From: Melastoma dodecandrum
Lineage: Eukaryota > Streptophyta > Magnoliopsida > Myrtales > Melastomataceae
DNA length: 64,000 bases
Direction of reading: 5' to 3'
Assembly: GCA_029817715.1 (NCBI GenBank)
Contig: JARUPY010000406.1
Span: 62,001 to 126,000 of the forward strand
The translations under genes and the position numbers were made by a program. Shown in pieces: positions 1-9,875 of the stretch. Position 1 is the stretch's first letter. Each line of letters starts with the position of its first letter. The notes below the pieces were generated by a model that saw only the letters and a list, made by a program, of their open reading frames with translations, did not search any database and was not told the DNA's origin.

Positions 1-1778
1 TGTATTACCCCACAGCACTTGGAACAAATGCCAGAACCTGTCTCCCTTTCCTCCTTGCATCAACTGTGCTGGGCTACATCATTGGTTCTGGGTAATGCAA
101 AGTTCAACGTGGTCTTTGGATGTGATTCAGTAGTGCCCCCCCCCCCCCCCCCAATTTAAGGGACCTGTAGATAGCTCTTATCTTTCTTCTCTTGTCAGTT
201 TGCCAGCCGGTGTGAAGAAAGTTTTCCATCCAATCATCTGCTGTGCACTGGCTGCCGATGCAGCGGCATTCGCCTTTGGTTTTATTTCTCAATCTGGATT
301 AGATCCTGTTCTAGGTAAGCACTTGCATTGTCCAGCTGCTTGCTCCTGTAGTTTTGTATTAGTTAGCCATGGGTCAAAGATAGAGAGAGCTTCACATGAA
401 CCGCGAATTCATAATTAGAGGAGACAACTTGATAGTCTCAACACGAACCTTGATTTAACTTAGGAGAGAGAAAAAAAATGTTTAAAGCAAGCTGTTGGTT
501 CAAAAAGCAATATAAAATAAATCCGGGAGGATTGATGCGTGTTTTGCCCATAAGATCTCATCATTGTGCATTTCGGAGGCTTTGACAGTTGCTCTCTCTA
601 TGTTCAGGGCATTACCTGACGAAAGTATCGTCCAATCCGGGAGCTGGTGATGTGTTAATGGGGTTCTTGGGATCTGTCATACTTTCCTTCGCATTTTCAA
701 TGTTCAAGCAGAGAAAGGTAGCTCACTGTTCATGAACATCCCATCTTGACTTCTCTCCCATCAACGAACAGAGTTTTTCTGTTTAAAGATTTGTATCGTG
801 CCTGTTTCTCTAAGTTCACAATTTCATTTTTGTCTTTGAACAGAGCACTCTTGATATAGCTAGGTCATATAGTAGTTGCTAAATCGTGAGCCCGATGAAA
901 ACGGCATACGAATTGCATGTTGGGTTTGCTGAATGGAAAGAAGTCGGAGCAAAGAATTTTATTGTGTTTCACTGTGGCCGAAATGGAACAGAGAGGATTA
1001 CAATGAAAATTCATCATTCCATGCCATTCAGCGAATCAAAAGTGGCCTTAAGGAGTTTCTGGATGTTAGCTTTGCTTTTCCAGTTTCGTCATGGTGTGTG
1101 ATGTAAGGAAGCTAGCTTTTGGGGAAGCCAAACAGTGATGTATTCTGCTGTGTATTTTTGCAGCTTGTGAAGAGACATGCAGCTGAAATCTTCACTTCTG
1201 TTATAATTGCCACGATTTTCTCTCTCTACTCTACTGCTTTGGTAGGGCGTCTCGTGAAATTGGAACCGGACCTTACCGTGTCCATTCTGCCCCGTTGCAT
1301 TACTGTGGCTTTAGCCCTGAGCATCGTGTCTCTCTTTGAAGGTCAGTGATTCTTTTACCTACCAGGAGACGATATAGAAAAATGTCGTATCCGGCAATTT
1401 CCAAACATCTGCACTGCTGCAGGCGCCAATTCCTCGCTGACCGCAGCAGTCGTGGTGGTGACCGGTCTGGTCGGTGCAAACTTTGTGCAAGCCGTCCTAG
1501 ACAAGCTAGACTTTCGAGATCCCATTGCCAGGGGGATAGCAACAGCATCCAGGTACGCTTCTTCGCCCTCAGCTTTCCAATTACGACCGAGTTGGTTGAT
1601 GGTCTCTGTCTCCTTCTGTTTCCTCAGTGCGCACGGATTGGGGACGGCGGCATTGTCTGCAAAGGAACCGGAAGCTCTCCCGTTCTGTGCCATCGCATAT
1701 GCACTCACAGGCATCTTCGGATCGTTGATCTGCTCCGTCCCTGCTGTCAGGCAAAGCTTGATCGTGATCGTGGGGTGA
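1..1778 (+). CDS. PLGG1: Plastidic glycolate/glycerate translocator 1 (LrgB-like part), 3' six exons
   Basis: PLGG1 exchanges glycolate and glycerate across the inner chloroplast envelope during photorespiration. The exons I can join are 1-91, 199-314, 608-717, 1164-1341, 1423-1552 and 1628-1778. All introns are GT..AG and the phases agree throughout, ending in TGA at 1776-1778. The joined protein is the hydrophobic C-terminal LrgB-like half of the family. It contains YYPTALGTNARTCLPF, LPAGVKKVFHPIICCALAAD, SSNPGAGDVLMGFLGSVILS, RHAAEIFTSVI, LPRCITVALALSIVS and ATASSAHGLGTAALS, the last being a conserved LrgB stretch. The gene starts before the window, so the transit peptide and LrgA-like half are not seen. 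No lesion is visible. The first intron contains a 17-C run. Family assignment is confident; orthology to Arabidopsis PLGG1 is inferred. Confidence 0.87.
136..152 (+). repeat. Poly-C run (17 C) in a PLGG1 intron
   Basis: An uninterrupted run of 17 cytosines lies in the intron 92-198. Homopolymers of this length are often miscounted by sequencers, so the exact number is uncertain. Confidence 0.9.
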
Positions 1779-2054
1779 GGATAAAACGCCAGCCCCTGGT
1801 AATTACACCAAGAAGCTATGCACAGTTGGAGGGGGGGCTGATTTTTGCTGATGACCCAGTCAAGAATTTAATTTTATGTATCATGTGGAACACTAAACTA
1901 ACAATAAGATTTCTCCATTTTTTTCAAATAATGGGAAGCAAAAGGAAACAATGGTCCTCGTACTATTGGTCCATAAAATATTTTCTAATTTAAGGTAGTA
2001 AGCTTCAAAATTCCTCGCAATAGGAGTGAAGCTCGATTTCGGTCTAAATAAATA
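1779..2054 (+). other. PLGG1 3' flank
   Basis: AT-rich sequence after the PLGG1 stop, presumably 3' UTR and spacer. No gene is seen in it. Confidence 0.5.
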
Positions 2055-2063
2055 CAAAAATTA

Positions 2064-3161
2064 AGTCAAATTATCAAATATATCCTAAACTTTGGCATTT
2101 TTTTCCGATTTAGCCTAACATTTGAAAAATATCCTCTTATATCCCAACGTTGAGTCGTTATTTCTATTATATCCTCCGTTAGCCGTCCCCGCTAACAGAG
2201 TCTTGCGTGGCGTTGACGTGACAATTAACGTCGTTAATGCCACGTTTTATTTATTTTTTCGTCGGACTAAATTATTAAATATATCCTAAACTTTGTCACT
2301 TTTTTTTTCTAATTTAGCATAACATTTGAAAAATATCCGCTTGCATCCCAACGTTGGATTGTTAACTCCATCATATAATCAGCAGCCGTCCTCAATACGA
2401 ACAAATATTGTAACAAATTTTTTAGCTATTATGAATAAATTGTACTTGTTCTAATTAGAGTAAAAATTAAATGTTTTAAACATATTCAAGATTACTAAAA
2501 TTTCAGGACATGCCCACGCAAACACATTGTCATACATTTTGTAGGCAAACACATGGTCATTATCCAAGCAAATAACACTGTATAAGTATGTCAACATTGT
2601 TATAAAAACGCACAAATCCAAACCAACATTATTGAGATGTTAACTTTTTGGGGTTGAAAGTCGAGGGTTATGATAGGATAGTGGTTAAGGATTAAGAGTC
2701 GGGGTGAGATTGTGATCGGGTGCCGGTGTATTGGTCAGAAGTATCATTAAAATATTCGTCAAGAGTGAGATTAAAATATATTTGGAGCTTTATTCGAGGT
2801 TTATAGTTCAATTTGAGAAAAAATCGATTAAACGCAATGCTGACATCGTTTAATCTATTTTTCAACGTGGCTCAACGACGGGATGTAAGATGATATTTTT
2901 CAAATGTTAGGCTAAATTGAAAAAAAATGTCAAAGTTTAGGATATATTTGTTAATTTATTATGGAGAAAAATAGATTAAACGTGGAGTTGACGGCGTTAA
3001 CTGCCATGTCAGCGCCACGTAGGACTCCGTTAGTGGGGACGGCTAACGGATGATATAATTGAGATAACGGTCCAACTTTGGGATGTAAGAAGATATTTTT
3101 CAAATGTTAAGATAAATAAGAAAAAAGAGTCAAAGTTTAGGATATATTTAAGTATTTGGCC
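2064..3161. mobile_element. Foldback (MULE-like) element with dimeric inverted arms
   Basis: The two ends are long imperfect inverted repeats. The left arm (2064-2400) matches the reverse complement of the right arm (about 2820-3161). Shared landmarks are ATATATCCTAAACTTTG, CATTTGAAAAATATC, CGTTAGCCGTCCCC and a GTGGCGCTGAC-type block. Each arm holds two tandem copies of the same roughly 200-bp unit: left copies begin near 2075 and 2275, right copies near 2950 and 3150 reading inward. The flanks show a 9-bp candidate target duplication with one mismatch (2055-2063 and 3162-3170, xAAAAATTA). The centre has no transposase-like ORF, so the element is non-autonomous. Long arms plus a 9-bp duplication suggest Mutator-type mobilisation, but no transposase confirms this. 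Confidence 0.72.
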
Positions 3162-3329
3162 AAAAAATTATCATTTAGCCAAGTGGTTAGAAACCTTTTG
3201 AAGTTTGTGTCTTATTTAGATAGAAGTCGAGGCTTCCAAAAACTTTTAATGCACGGAACTCGAACTTTTAGAGTTCGATTTCCATGAGACAGCCTCCTTC
3301 ACTACAACGCTTAGAAAAGTTCTAAGTGT

Positions 3330-4857
3330 TTGGTCTTGGTAAACCTCCCCCTCATCGGCCATCCAACAAGCGCACCAACCTCCCCCTTATCGACTCCCTC
3401 CACCAGCTCGAGTCCCCATGTTTCCCTCTACCACATGGCCAGGCGTTACGGCCCTGTCTTCTCCCTCCGTCTCGGCTCTGTCCTAACTATCGTTGCTTCT
3501 TCTCCCGAGGTTGCCAAGGAGCTCCTCCATAAGAATGACCAGAGCTTCACCAACCGCCCCATCCCCAACGCCATCACCGTGCAGCCGAACCCCGAGTACA
3601 CACTTGCTTGGGTCCCCGGAGACAGCAAGTGGCGTAACCGTCGTCGTCTCTGCAGCACCCAGCTGTTTGCTTCTCAGAGCCTCGACCGACTCCAGCACCT
3701 CCACCACAAGAAGTTCATGCAGCTCGTGGAGCACATCAGGGTCAGCTACTGCCCAGTAGGGAAGCCGGTGGACATAGGATAGCTCGCGTCCGGCACGGCC
3801 ATGAATATGATTTCGAGCTCAATCTTCAGCCAGGACTTGGTGCACCCCGAGTTCGGGAATGCCCAGGAGTTCAAGGATTTGGTGTGGAGGATCATGAAGG
3901 ATGCCGGGAAGCTGAACTTGTTGGATTACTTCCCGGTGGTCAGGAGGTTCGACCTGCATGGCATCAAGAGACACATCTGGTCTTCTTGATGAGGCTACAT
4001 GAGATCTTCGAGGACGTAATCGAGAAACGTCTGCAAGAGAGGGTTTCGGCTTCAGGGAGGAGGGACGACTTACTGGACGTGCTTTTAGATCAATGCCAGG
4101 ACGTCAACTCCTATCTCGATCGTGGAAATATCAAGCCTCTGATCGTCGTGAGTGAAAACTCTCAACAACCGCGTGGTTGTTTGGTGCCCCATCCCCTCAC
4201 AAACCTGAGAGGGACTGTCAATCACCTTTGAACTGCTTTGTCTGCTCTTGTAGGAACTGTTCATTGCGGGAACTGACACCTCATCCATAACGACGGAATG
4301 GGCAATGGCCGTACTGATTCGCAGTCGGGCGACATTACGGAAGGTCAAGGAAGAAATTACTCGTGTCATTGGGACCGAAACACCAGTCCAAGAACCACAC
4401 ATCAGCCGACTCCCGTACCTTCAAGCTGTAGTCAAGGAGACGATGAGGCTTCACCCCGCTGCTCCTCTCCTTCTCCCGTACAAGTCCAAAGCGGACGTGG
4501 AGGTTCAAGGAGGGTATATCATTCCCGAGGGCGCTCAGGTCCTTGTCAATGCTTGGGCCATTGGGAGGGACCCCGGCTACTGGGGTGATCCCTTGTCCTT
4601 CATCCCGGAGAGATTCCTAGGCTCAAGCTTGGATTACAAAGCAGGACTTCGAGTACATTCCATTCGGGGCGGGCAGGAGGATCTGCCCGGGGTGGCCACT
4701 AGCAAGCCGGATGATGCATCTGATGGTGGCTTCGCGGATACAGTCGTTCGAGTGGAAGCTCCTGAACGGGATGTCGCCAGATGATCTCGACATGCGGGAA
4801 CAGTTCGGGGTCACACTGCCTGTTGATTATCGTGTTTTCGGATGTTCAAATGATTGA
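3330..4857 (+). pseudogene. Cytochrome P450, CYP76-like, pseudogene
   Basis: CYP76 enzymes are ER-bound monooxygenases, mostly of monoterpenoid and other specialised metabolism. Readable P450 landmarks are YGPVFSLRLGS near the N-terminus, the I-helix AGTDTSS (from 4269), the ExxR motif KETMRLHP, the PERF motif and the heme loop FGAGRRICPG with its cysteine. A normal intron (4148-4253) sits just before the I-helix, as in the family. Lesions: there is no N-terminal membrane anchor or clear start; an in-frame TAG lies at 3780-3782 in DIG*LASGTAMN; one base is lost near 3979 after KRHIW; a two-base loss near 4642 puts the heme loop in another frame. The remnant ends at TGA 4855-4857. The three breaks rule out a working enzyme. 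Subfamily is by recognition only. Confidence 0.85.
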
Positions 4858-5230
4858 TTGTCTGTCTTAAATCTGTCTTTGGAATATTGTAAGAAACGTG
4901 ATTCGTAGAAAACAAGGGAGTTTGGTAAAATACGATTTTACCGTCGAAGGGGCGGGTTTTCAAAACTCATCCCTCATATAAATAGGTAAGGGCACACAAC
5001 AAAAATATTCATTCGTCGGGTGAAGAGGGTGTTTAACGGGGGGCGTGCTTTCAAAACCCGCCCTTTTAAAAAGGGACGGGTTTTCAAAATCCGCCCCTTT
5101 AACTAAATGAACAAGGGGCGGGTTTTGAAAAAGCGTCACTTTAACTAAATAAAAACCCGCCTTTTGAAAAATTAGACAAAAAAATTTGTCTAAGTTCAAC
5201 TCCTGCCATCATCAATTCTCATTATATTTT

Positions 5231-5355
5231 TACCTAAAAAATAAAAAAATTTTGATGCCATTAGGATTCGAACCTAAAAAATAAAAAAACTTTGATGCCA
5301 TTAGGATTCGAACCTAAAAAATAAAAAAATTTTGATGCCATTAGGATTCGAACTC
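5231..5355. repeat. 40-bp tandem array repeating a tRNA T-arm-like motif
   Basis: Units begin near 5251, 5291 and 5331, with a partial unit from 5231. On the minus strand each unit reads TTAGG TTCGAAT CCTAA, a five-base-pair stem with a seven-base loop, which is exactly the shape and B-box-like sequence of a tRNA T-arm. The units are joined by A-rich spacers on the plus strand. Confidence 0.8.
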
Positions 5356-5404
5356 AAACGTCCCGCAAGTTTTGCAATACTTTTACCAACTCAGCTAGAG
5401 GGGC
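5337..5404 (-). other. tRNA-like sequence inside the foldback element
   Basis: Read on the minus strand, 68 bases start GCCCCTCTAGCTGAGTTGGT, an A-box/D-arm-like stretch, and end GAGTTCGAATCCTAATGGC, a B-box/T-arm-like stretch. Spacing is tRNA-like, but the acceptor stem pairs only at its outer two or three positions and no good anticodon stem forms. I read it as a tRNA-derived relic (SINE-head type), not a working tRNA gene. Confidence 0.6.
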
Positions 5405-5578
5405 AGGTACCTGCCCCTTATTCATTTATTAAAGGGGCAGTTTTTCAAAACCCGCCCCCATTGGACGCCCTCTCCTTTTGCTAAGTGTTGGGGGCGGGTT
5501 TTAAAAGCTCGCCCCTGCCTATATACATGAAAGGCGGGTTTTGAAAACGTGCCCCTTCGACGGTAAAATCGTATTTTA

Positions 5579-6864
5579 CGAAATTCGAACCGTATTTTAT
5601 AAATTTTTTTTAAAATTAATCATATTTCCGTACAAAACTCAAAATAAGGTCCAGTAAGAAAAATGAGGCTATGGTTCATTCAGGGACCACATCAATCCCA
5701 ATATTTTGACTTCCCAGCCGTCGCTCCTAACAAAGATCATGATTGAGGGGAGGTCATCGTTGATGGCAAAAAAGATCTTTAAGCCCAGAAGAAATCCCGG
5801 ACGTCTGTCTGCAAGAGTCCAAGGTTGTCAGAAGCCAATTGAAATTTCGGGCCATGTTGCTGCCGAGCGATCCACATGAAAAAGACCCGTTATTAGTATT
5901 TGATATTTCGATTTTATGCTTAGAAATGGATTTAATAATTTTTCGGTTTTTATCCAAAAATGGTTCGACGGTTGCTATGTCTTCCGGCTGGATATCTCTT
6001 CGCGCATGGTGAAAAAGTGGTAGGTTAAGAGGTCAAGATTTGTAGTAATGGGTTAAAGCTGAAGATCCAACTAATAATTCAATCTTAAATCAAATCCTAC
6101 TCAATCAAATCTGACTCGGTGAGCATGAGTAAACAAAAGCTACAAAGTATTTGATCTCACAAGATTATCAATTATGGGACTCGCAAGGACTCAAGCGACG
6201 AGTTGCAAAAGGGGCTTATGTTCATAGGCGAAACCGAATTTGTTAAGAGAATTAAAGCAATTGTAGATGAAAGTTGTTAAAGAATATGATAATAGATTTA
6301 TGGCGGTTGTAAAATAAGATCCTATTTCTAAAAAAATTAACAGAAATTATGGAGAAAGTGTGTTGAGTTTGTTTCCAAAGATTTATAAAAAATCGTTGAC
6401 CGAAATTATCCGTGACTTTCAAGCTCAAAAGAAAAATGTTGATATGATAAAGCTGATGCAAACAAAGAACGTCATAACAAAAAAAGATCGTTGAAGGCAC
6501 GTATGTTGCTATATCATCTAGATCTTGAGAGGATAAAAGACAATTTATAAATAAGCCAAGGAGAAGAAAATTTTCACCATGCACTCACCTTGACATATGA
6601 TGTTGTTTCTTTATAGTGTGTGATGCAGGTCATGCCAATAGTCGAAATGACGAACAAGCGTAAAAGACATAAGAAGATCAGCAAAAATCCTTGATCTAAC
6701 TTAGTTGATTTCTAGTGATTCTATAAATCACATTACACCAGACTTGAGCAATTTCTTAAGGCTCAATAAGACAAGCAAATTGATAGTGATGATCCGTAAC
6801 ATAGAGTTTTTGGACGTAAAAGGCAAAACGATAGTTGTCCTAAAGACAATTACATGTATCAAAT
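5579..6864. other. Intergenic, no gene recognised
   Basis: AT-rich spacer with only short ORFs that resemble nothing I know. The part to about 5640 may be the tail of the foldback element. I see no repeats or RNA genes beyond that. Confidence 0.5.
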
Positions 6865-6880
6865 AAACATCGGAGGTTTT

Positions 6881-7063
6881 CTTTTTGTTGCCCGTTTGAT
6901 TTTCGGAGCTTCGCTCCGACTAATCCGGACTCGACCCGAGTTGGACACCTGGCTATGGTGGGTGAGTCTTCCAACAGGGGTGGCTGCGTACGGTAGGTTT
7001 AAAACCCGAGACCTTCTTAAGCGAATCCAAGCTCCTTACCACTTGGACCAACCCCATGTTTGT
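6881..7063 (-). mobile_element. tRNA-derived SINE with target-site duplications
   Basis: Read on the minus strand, the element opens with TTGGTCCAAGTGGTAAGG (A-box-like), followed by GGTCTCGGGTTTTAAACC (degenerate B-box). It ends with a small hairpin (GGAGCGAAGCTCC) and an A-rich tail. It is bracketed by 16-bp direct repeats with one mismatch, AAAyATCGGAGGTTTT at 6865-6880 and 7064-7079. Tail, pol III-type boxes and duplications together are the signature of LINE-driven SINE insertion. The layout resembles Au-type plant SINEs. Confidence 0.82.
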
Positions 7064-7079
7064 AAATATCGGAGGTTTT

Positions 7080-7570
7080 ATTTGTTCTTGGAATCGGTCC
7101 TAGTCTAATGAGCGTTCCTGGAATCAGTCATACCGAGCGTGGGTCCAAGGTTTTGAAGGAGAGATGTTCAGAAGGTAGTAAAAATTCGTGTGATTAATAT
7201 TGAGTTAAGGTAGTGATTAGGAAAACCTAACATAGTTCCCAGGCGCGGCGGCAGCTTCAATGGATTTTAATGTTTTCAGATCGTGATATATGGTGGAGGA
7301 AGTGGTGGGAAATCCATCCAATCACTCCACTAAAGCCAACATCATTTCATGTCAGTTTGGTGGATGGTTTGAAGCAACGGTGCTTATTCCTTCGTTTTCG
7401 CCGTTGGGACTTTGCTAAAAGAATGGCCTCCTCACCCCTATAAGTTAAACCACGTCCTCAAAAGAACGAGCCACGCGAACAAACTAAGAAAGCATCCTCT
7501 GGATATCGTTCGGTCCAAAGGAGGCGAAGAAACGCGGGAGGATGGAGTCCTCGGCAACCCAAGGATCGGA
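7080..7570. other. Spacer before the terpene synthase remnant
   Basis: No confident feature. The first, least conserved exon of the terpene synthase may lie here in unrecognisable form. Confidence 0.35.
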
Positions 7571-7574
7571 GTAG

Positions 7575-9675
7575 CGTGAAATTGCAAACTACTCTCCCGG
7601 TGTTCAAGGTTCTGGACCTCATTGACGAAGTCAGAACCATGCTAGCTAACGGCACAGGGGCTCACTAGCCCTGATCGAGTTGATTGATCGATTGCAACAC
7701 CTCGACATAGCTTATCATCTGGGACGAGATTGATTCAATTCTCATGGAGTTGTTCAGAAGGCACATCTTCAACAAGTTCAAGGACACTGCCACGGGGAAG
7801 TTATGAGAATCGCTTGCCAGAAACGTACTCAGTATGTTGAATCTATTTGAAGCTAGCTAAATGCAGATCCCTGGGGAAGCCATCCTTGAAGAACAACTAG
7901 CCTTCACTTCCACACACCTTGAGTCGACCAATGAGGAAAGAGATGGCCCTTTCATTGCGAAACTCTCAACGCATGTCCTAAAGCAGCTGATCTGGATGGG
8001 ATGTCCGAGAGTGGAGGCCTGGCGTTACATCCGTATTTACCAGGACTAAGTTCCCTGTGATGTCTTCTTGGTGTAGTAACCAAACGTGAACCAGCGATAG
8101 AATCAACAACAGAAGCAGGACGGGTTATGACAGAACTTTACTTCTTTACAGTAGAACCTCGCCTCTCCTAGTGAAGTAGTACGAAATAAAAACGAAACTC
8201 TATGATAAAACAAAATATGGAGAGAATTACAAAATGACCTGGACCTACCACACACTTAAAAAGGAAAACAATAATCTAAATTAGGAAGATCACTATATCC
8301 ATCCTTCATAATTTCTAGTGATAAGATAAACTTATTTTTAAAAACTAATAATAAAAATGATATTTCTATATTGATCCAGTCATCAACAGAAAACCTGCTC
8401 ACGTCACCTTGGCCAAGTTGGATTCAAATCCCTTCAAAAGATGCACCAGAAGGAAGTCTGAGAAATCGTGCAGTAAAAACATCAGACATGTATTTTGTAA
8501 TTACTTGTACTGCTGTTGCATTTATGATAAAATTGTTTCCCAAGCATTTAGGATCGTGACTTTATCAGTAAACTCCCATTCGCGTGGGACAGAATCGCCG
8601 AATGTCACCTGCGGATATTATCACCGAACCAGAGTTCTATTTGGCGCAAAACATCTGCAATCATTGTGCTTATGGATGACATGTTCGACAGATATGGCAC
8701 ACTTAAAGAGCTAGAGCTCTTCACCGAGGCGCTTGTGAAGGGCATGCTTGCTCGATTTGATGATGGACTCCTTTATATTGAGAGCTTCACCTCCACCTTC
8801 CTTGTCTCTCAAATTTCCATCACATTGGTGCAGGTGGGATATCTGCTCTACAGACAGACTGCCGGAGAACATGAAATTCTTTTACAGGGAACTTATGGAT
8901 GCTTACAACGAAGCCAAAGAGGAGATGGATCGTAGAGGACATTTGTACCGCCTCGACTATGCAAAGCGCATGGTTAGTCTTTCATTTATTATTGTTGTTT
9001 CCCCATTTTTCGGGTCGTCACTCTTAGAAGCTTTGTGTGCTTATGCAATCCAGAGAAGGTTTCATATTTTCATCTGTTTAACAGACGAAAGATTAGGCGA
9101 AGTTATACCTCAAGGAAGTGAAATGGTTCCACCAGAATTACATTCCTCTATAGACGAATACATCAACTTAGCCACGACAACGATCACATATGAGATAACT
9201 GTAGTGGTTTCTTTGGTTGGAATGGGGGATGACATCAAGAAAAATTCATTTTCAAGTGGTTGACTGGTAACCGTGTGTGTTCCGATCTTCGGTGAAATTC
9301 AGCCGATTTTTCGATGACATTGTTGGGCACAAGTTAATGATCCCGTTGAGTGATCATAACCGAGACATAAAGGAACTGGCTCTTATTTTGCCCAATGTTT
9401 GACGGCTTTGAAGTTCGAACAGGAAAGAGGCCACGTCGCATCGTCGATCCATATCATTGTGTCGCAATGCGGGAAGTAGATATTTGACTTGTGGAACAGG
9501 AAAATGAAGGTTTCCTTAGGCCGCACCCCATCCTGATGGCGGTCCTCGAGTGCAACCTCAACATGATGCTAATCCCTCTCCATAATCTGACAGTGGCATT
9601 GACAACTTCACGCAATGCACCCCCATGTTGAAGGAAGTGATTACTGCTATCTTCATCGATCCTCTGCCAGTTTGA
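7575..9675 (+). pseudogene. Terpene synthase (TPS-a-like sesquiterpene synthase), pseudogene
   Basis: Terpene synthases of this type cyclise prenyl diphosphates in the cytosol. Pieces follow the family order. N-domain: LPVFKVLDLIDEVRTMLANG (7587 on), then IPGEAILEEQLAFTSTHLES and CPRVEAWRYIRIYQD (7861-8046). C-domain: a KLD..LQKMHQKEV stretch (8412-8457), FISKLPFAWDRIAECH (8560-8608), the Mg-binding DDxxD motif as DDMFD in VLMDDMFDRYGT (8664-8700), then LPENMKFFYRELMDAYNEA and LDYAKRM before an intron. After that come FSLVGMGDDI, KFEQERGHVAS and the family ending MLKEVITAIFIDPLPV followed by TGA at 9673-9675. Many frameshifts and stops separate these blocks, and the RRxW region is not found. 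It is certainly broken; the subfamily is inferred. Confidence 0.85.
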
Positions 9676-9875
9676 CGAGGCCAAACAAAGAAATAAGACA
9701 CTCCGGGAGAACTCAGAGTGTTTTGAGTGCCGTTGTTATCGTTGTTCTCCTCTCTTCAAGAGAGCTTCTTTCATCGTTGATGCTTTAGTGATGTTTCTTT
9801 GTTGATAAAGACGGACAACGTATTGTCCATAGATTACGAAAGTCGAAGAAAGAAAGGTTGACACAATCCACCAGA
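9676..9875. other. Spacer between terpene synthase remnant and UGT
   Basis: Convergent 3' flank of the terpene synthase pseudogene (+) and the first UGT (-). Nothing else is recognised. Confidence 0.5.

Larger units (their letters stand above)
4926..5578. mobile_element. GC-rich foldback element with tRNA-like centre (copy 1)
   Basis: The outer 29 bases of each end are perfect inverted repeats (TAAAATACGATTTTACCG then TCGAAGGGGC). They are followed by many blocks of GGGGCGGGTTTTCAAAACC type in both orientations, so the whole element can fold back on itself. The centre carries a 40-bp tandem array and a tRNA-like sequence on the minus strand. A diverged relative lies at 45277-45804. The 65 bases outside the right end resemble the corresponding part of the relative, so the true edge may be near 5640. 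There is no ORF of note. Confidence 0.7.

Noticed and set aside
5231..5355. CRISPR-like array
   Set aside because: Spacers are not unique and this is plant nuclear DNA; it is a simple tandem repeat.
5337..5404. A functional tRNA gene
   Set aside because: A- and B-box-like parts exist, but acceptor and anticodon stems do not pair and no clear anticodon is seen.
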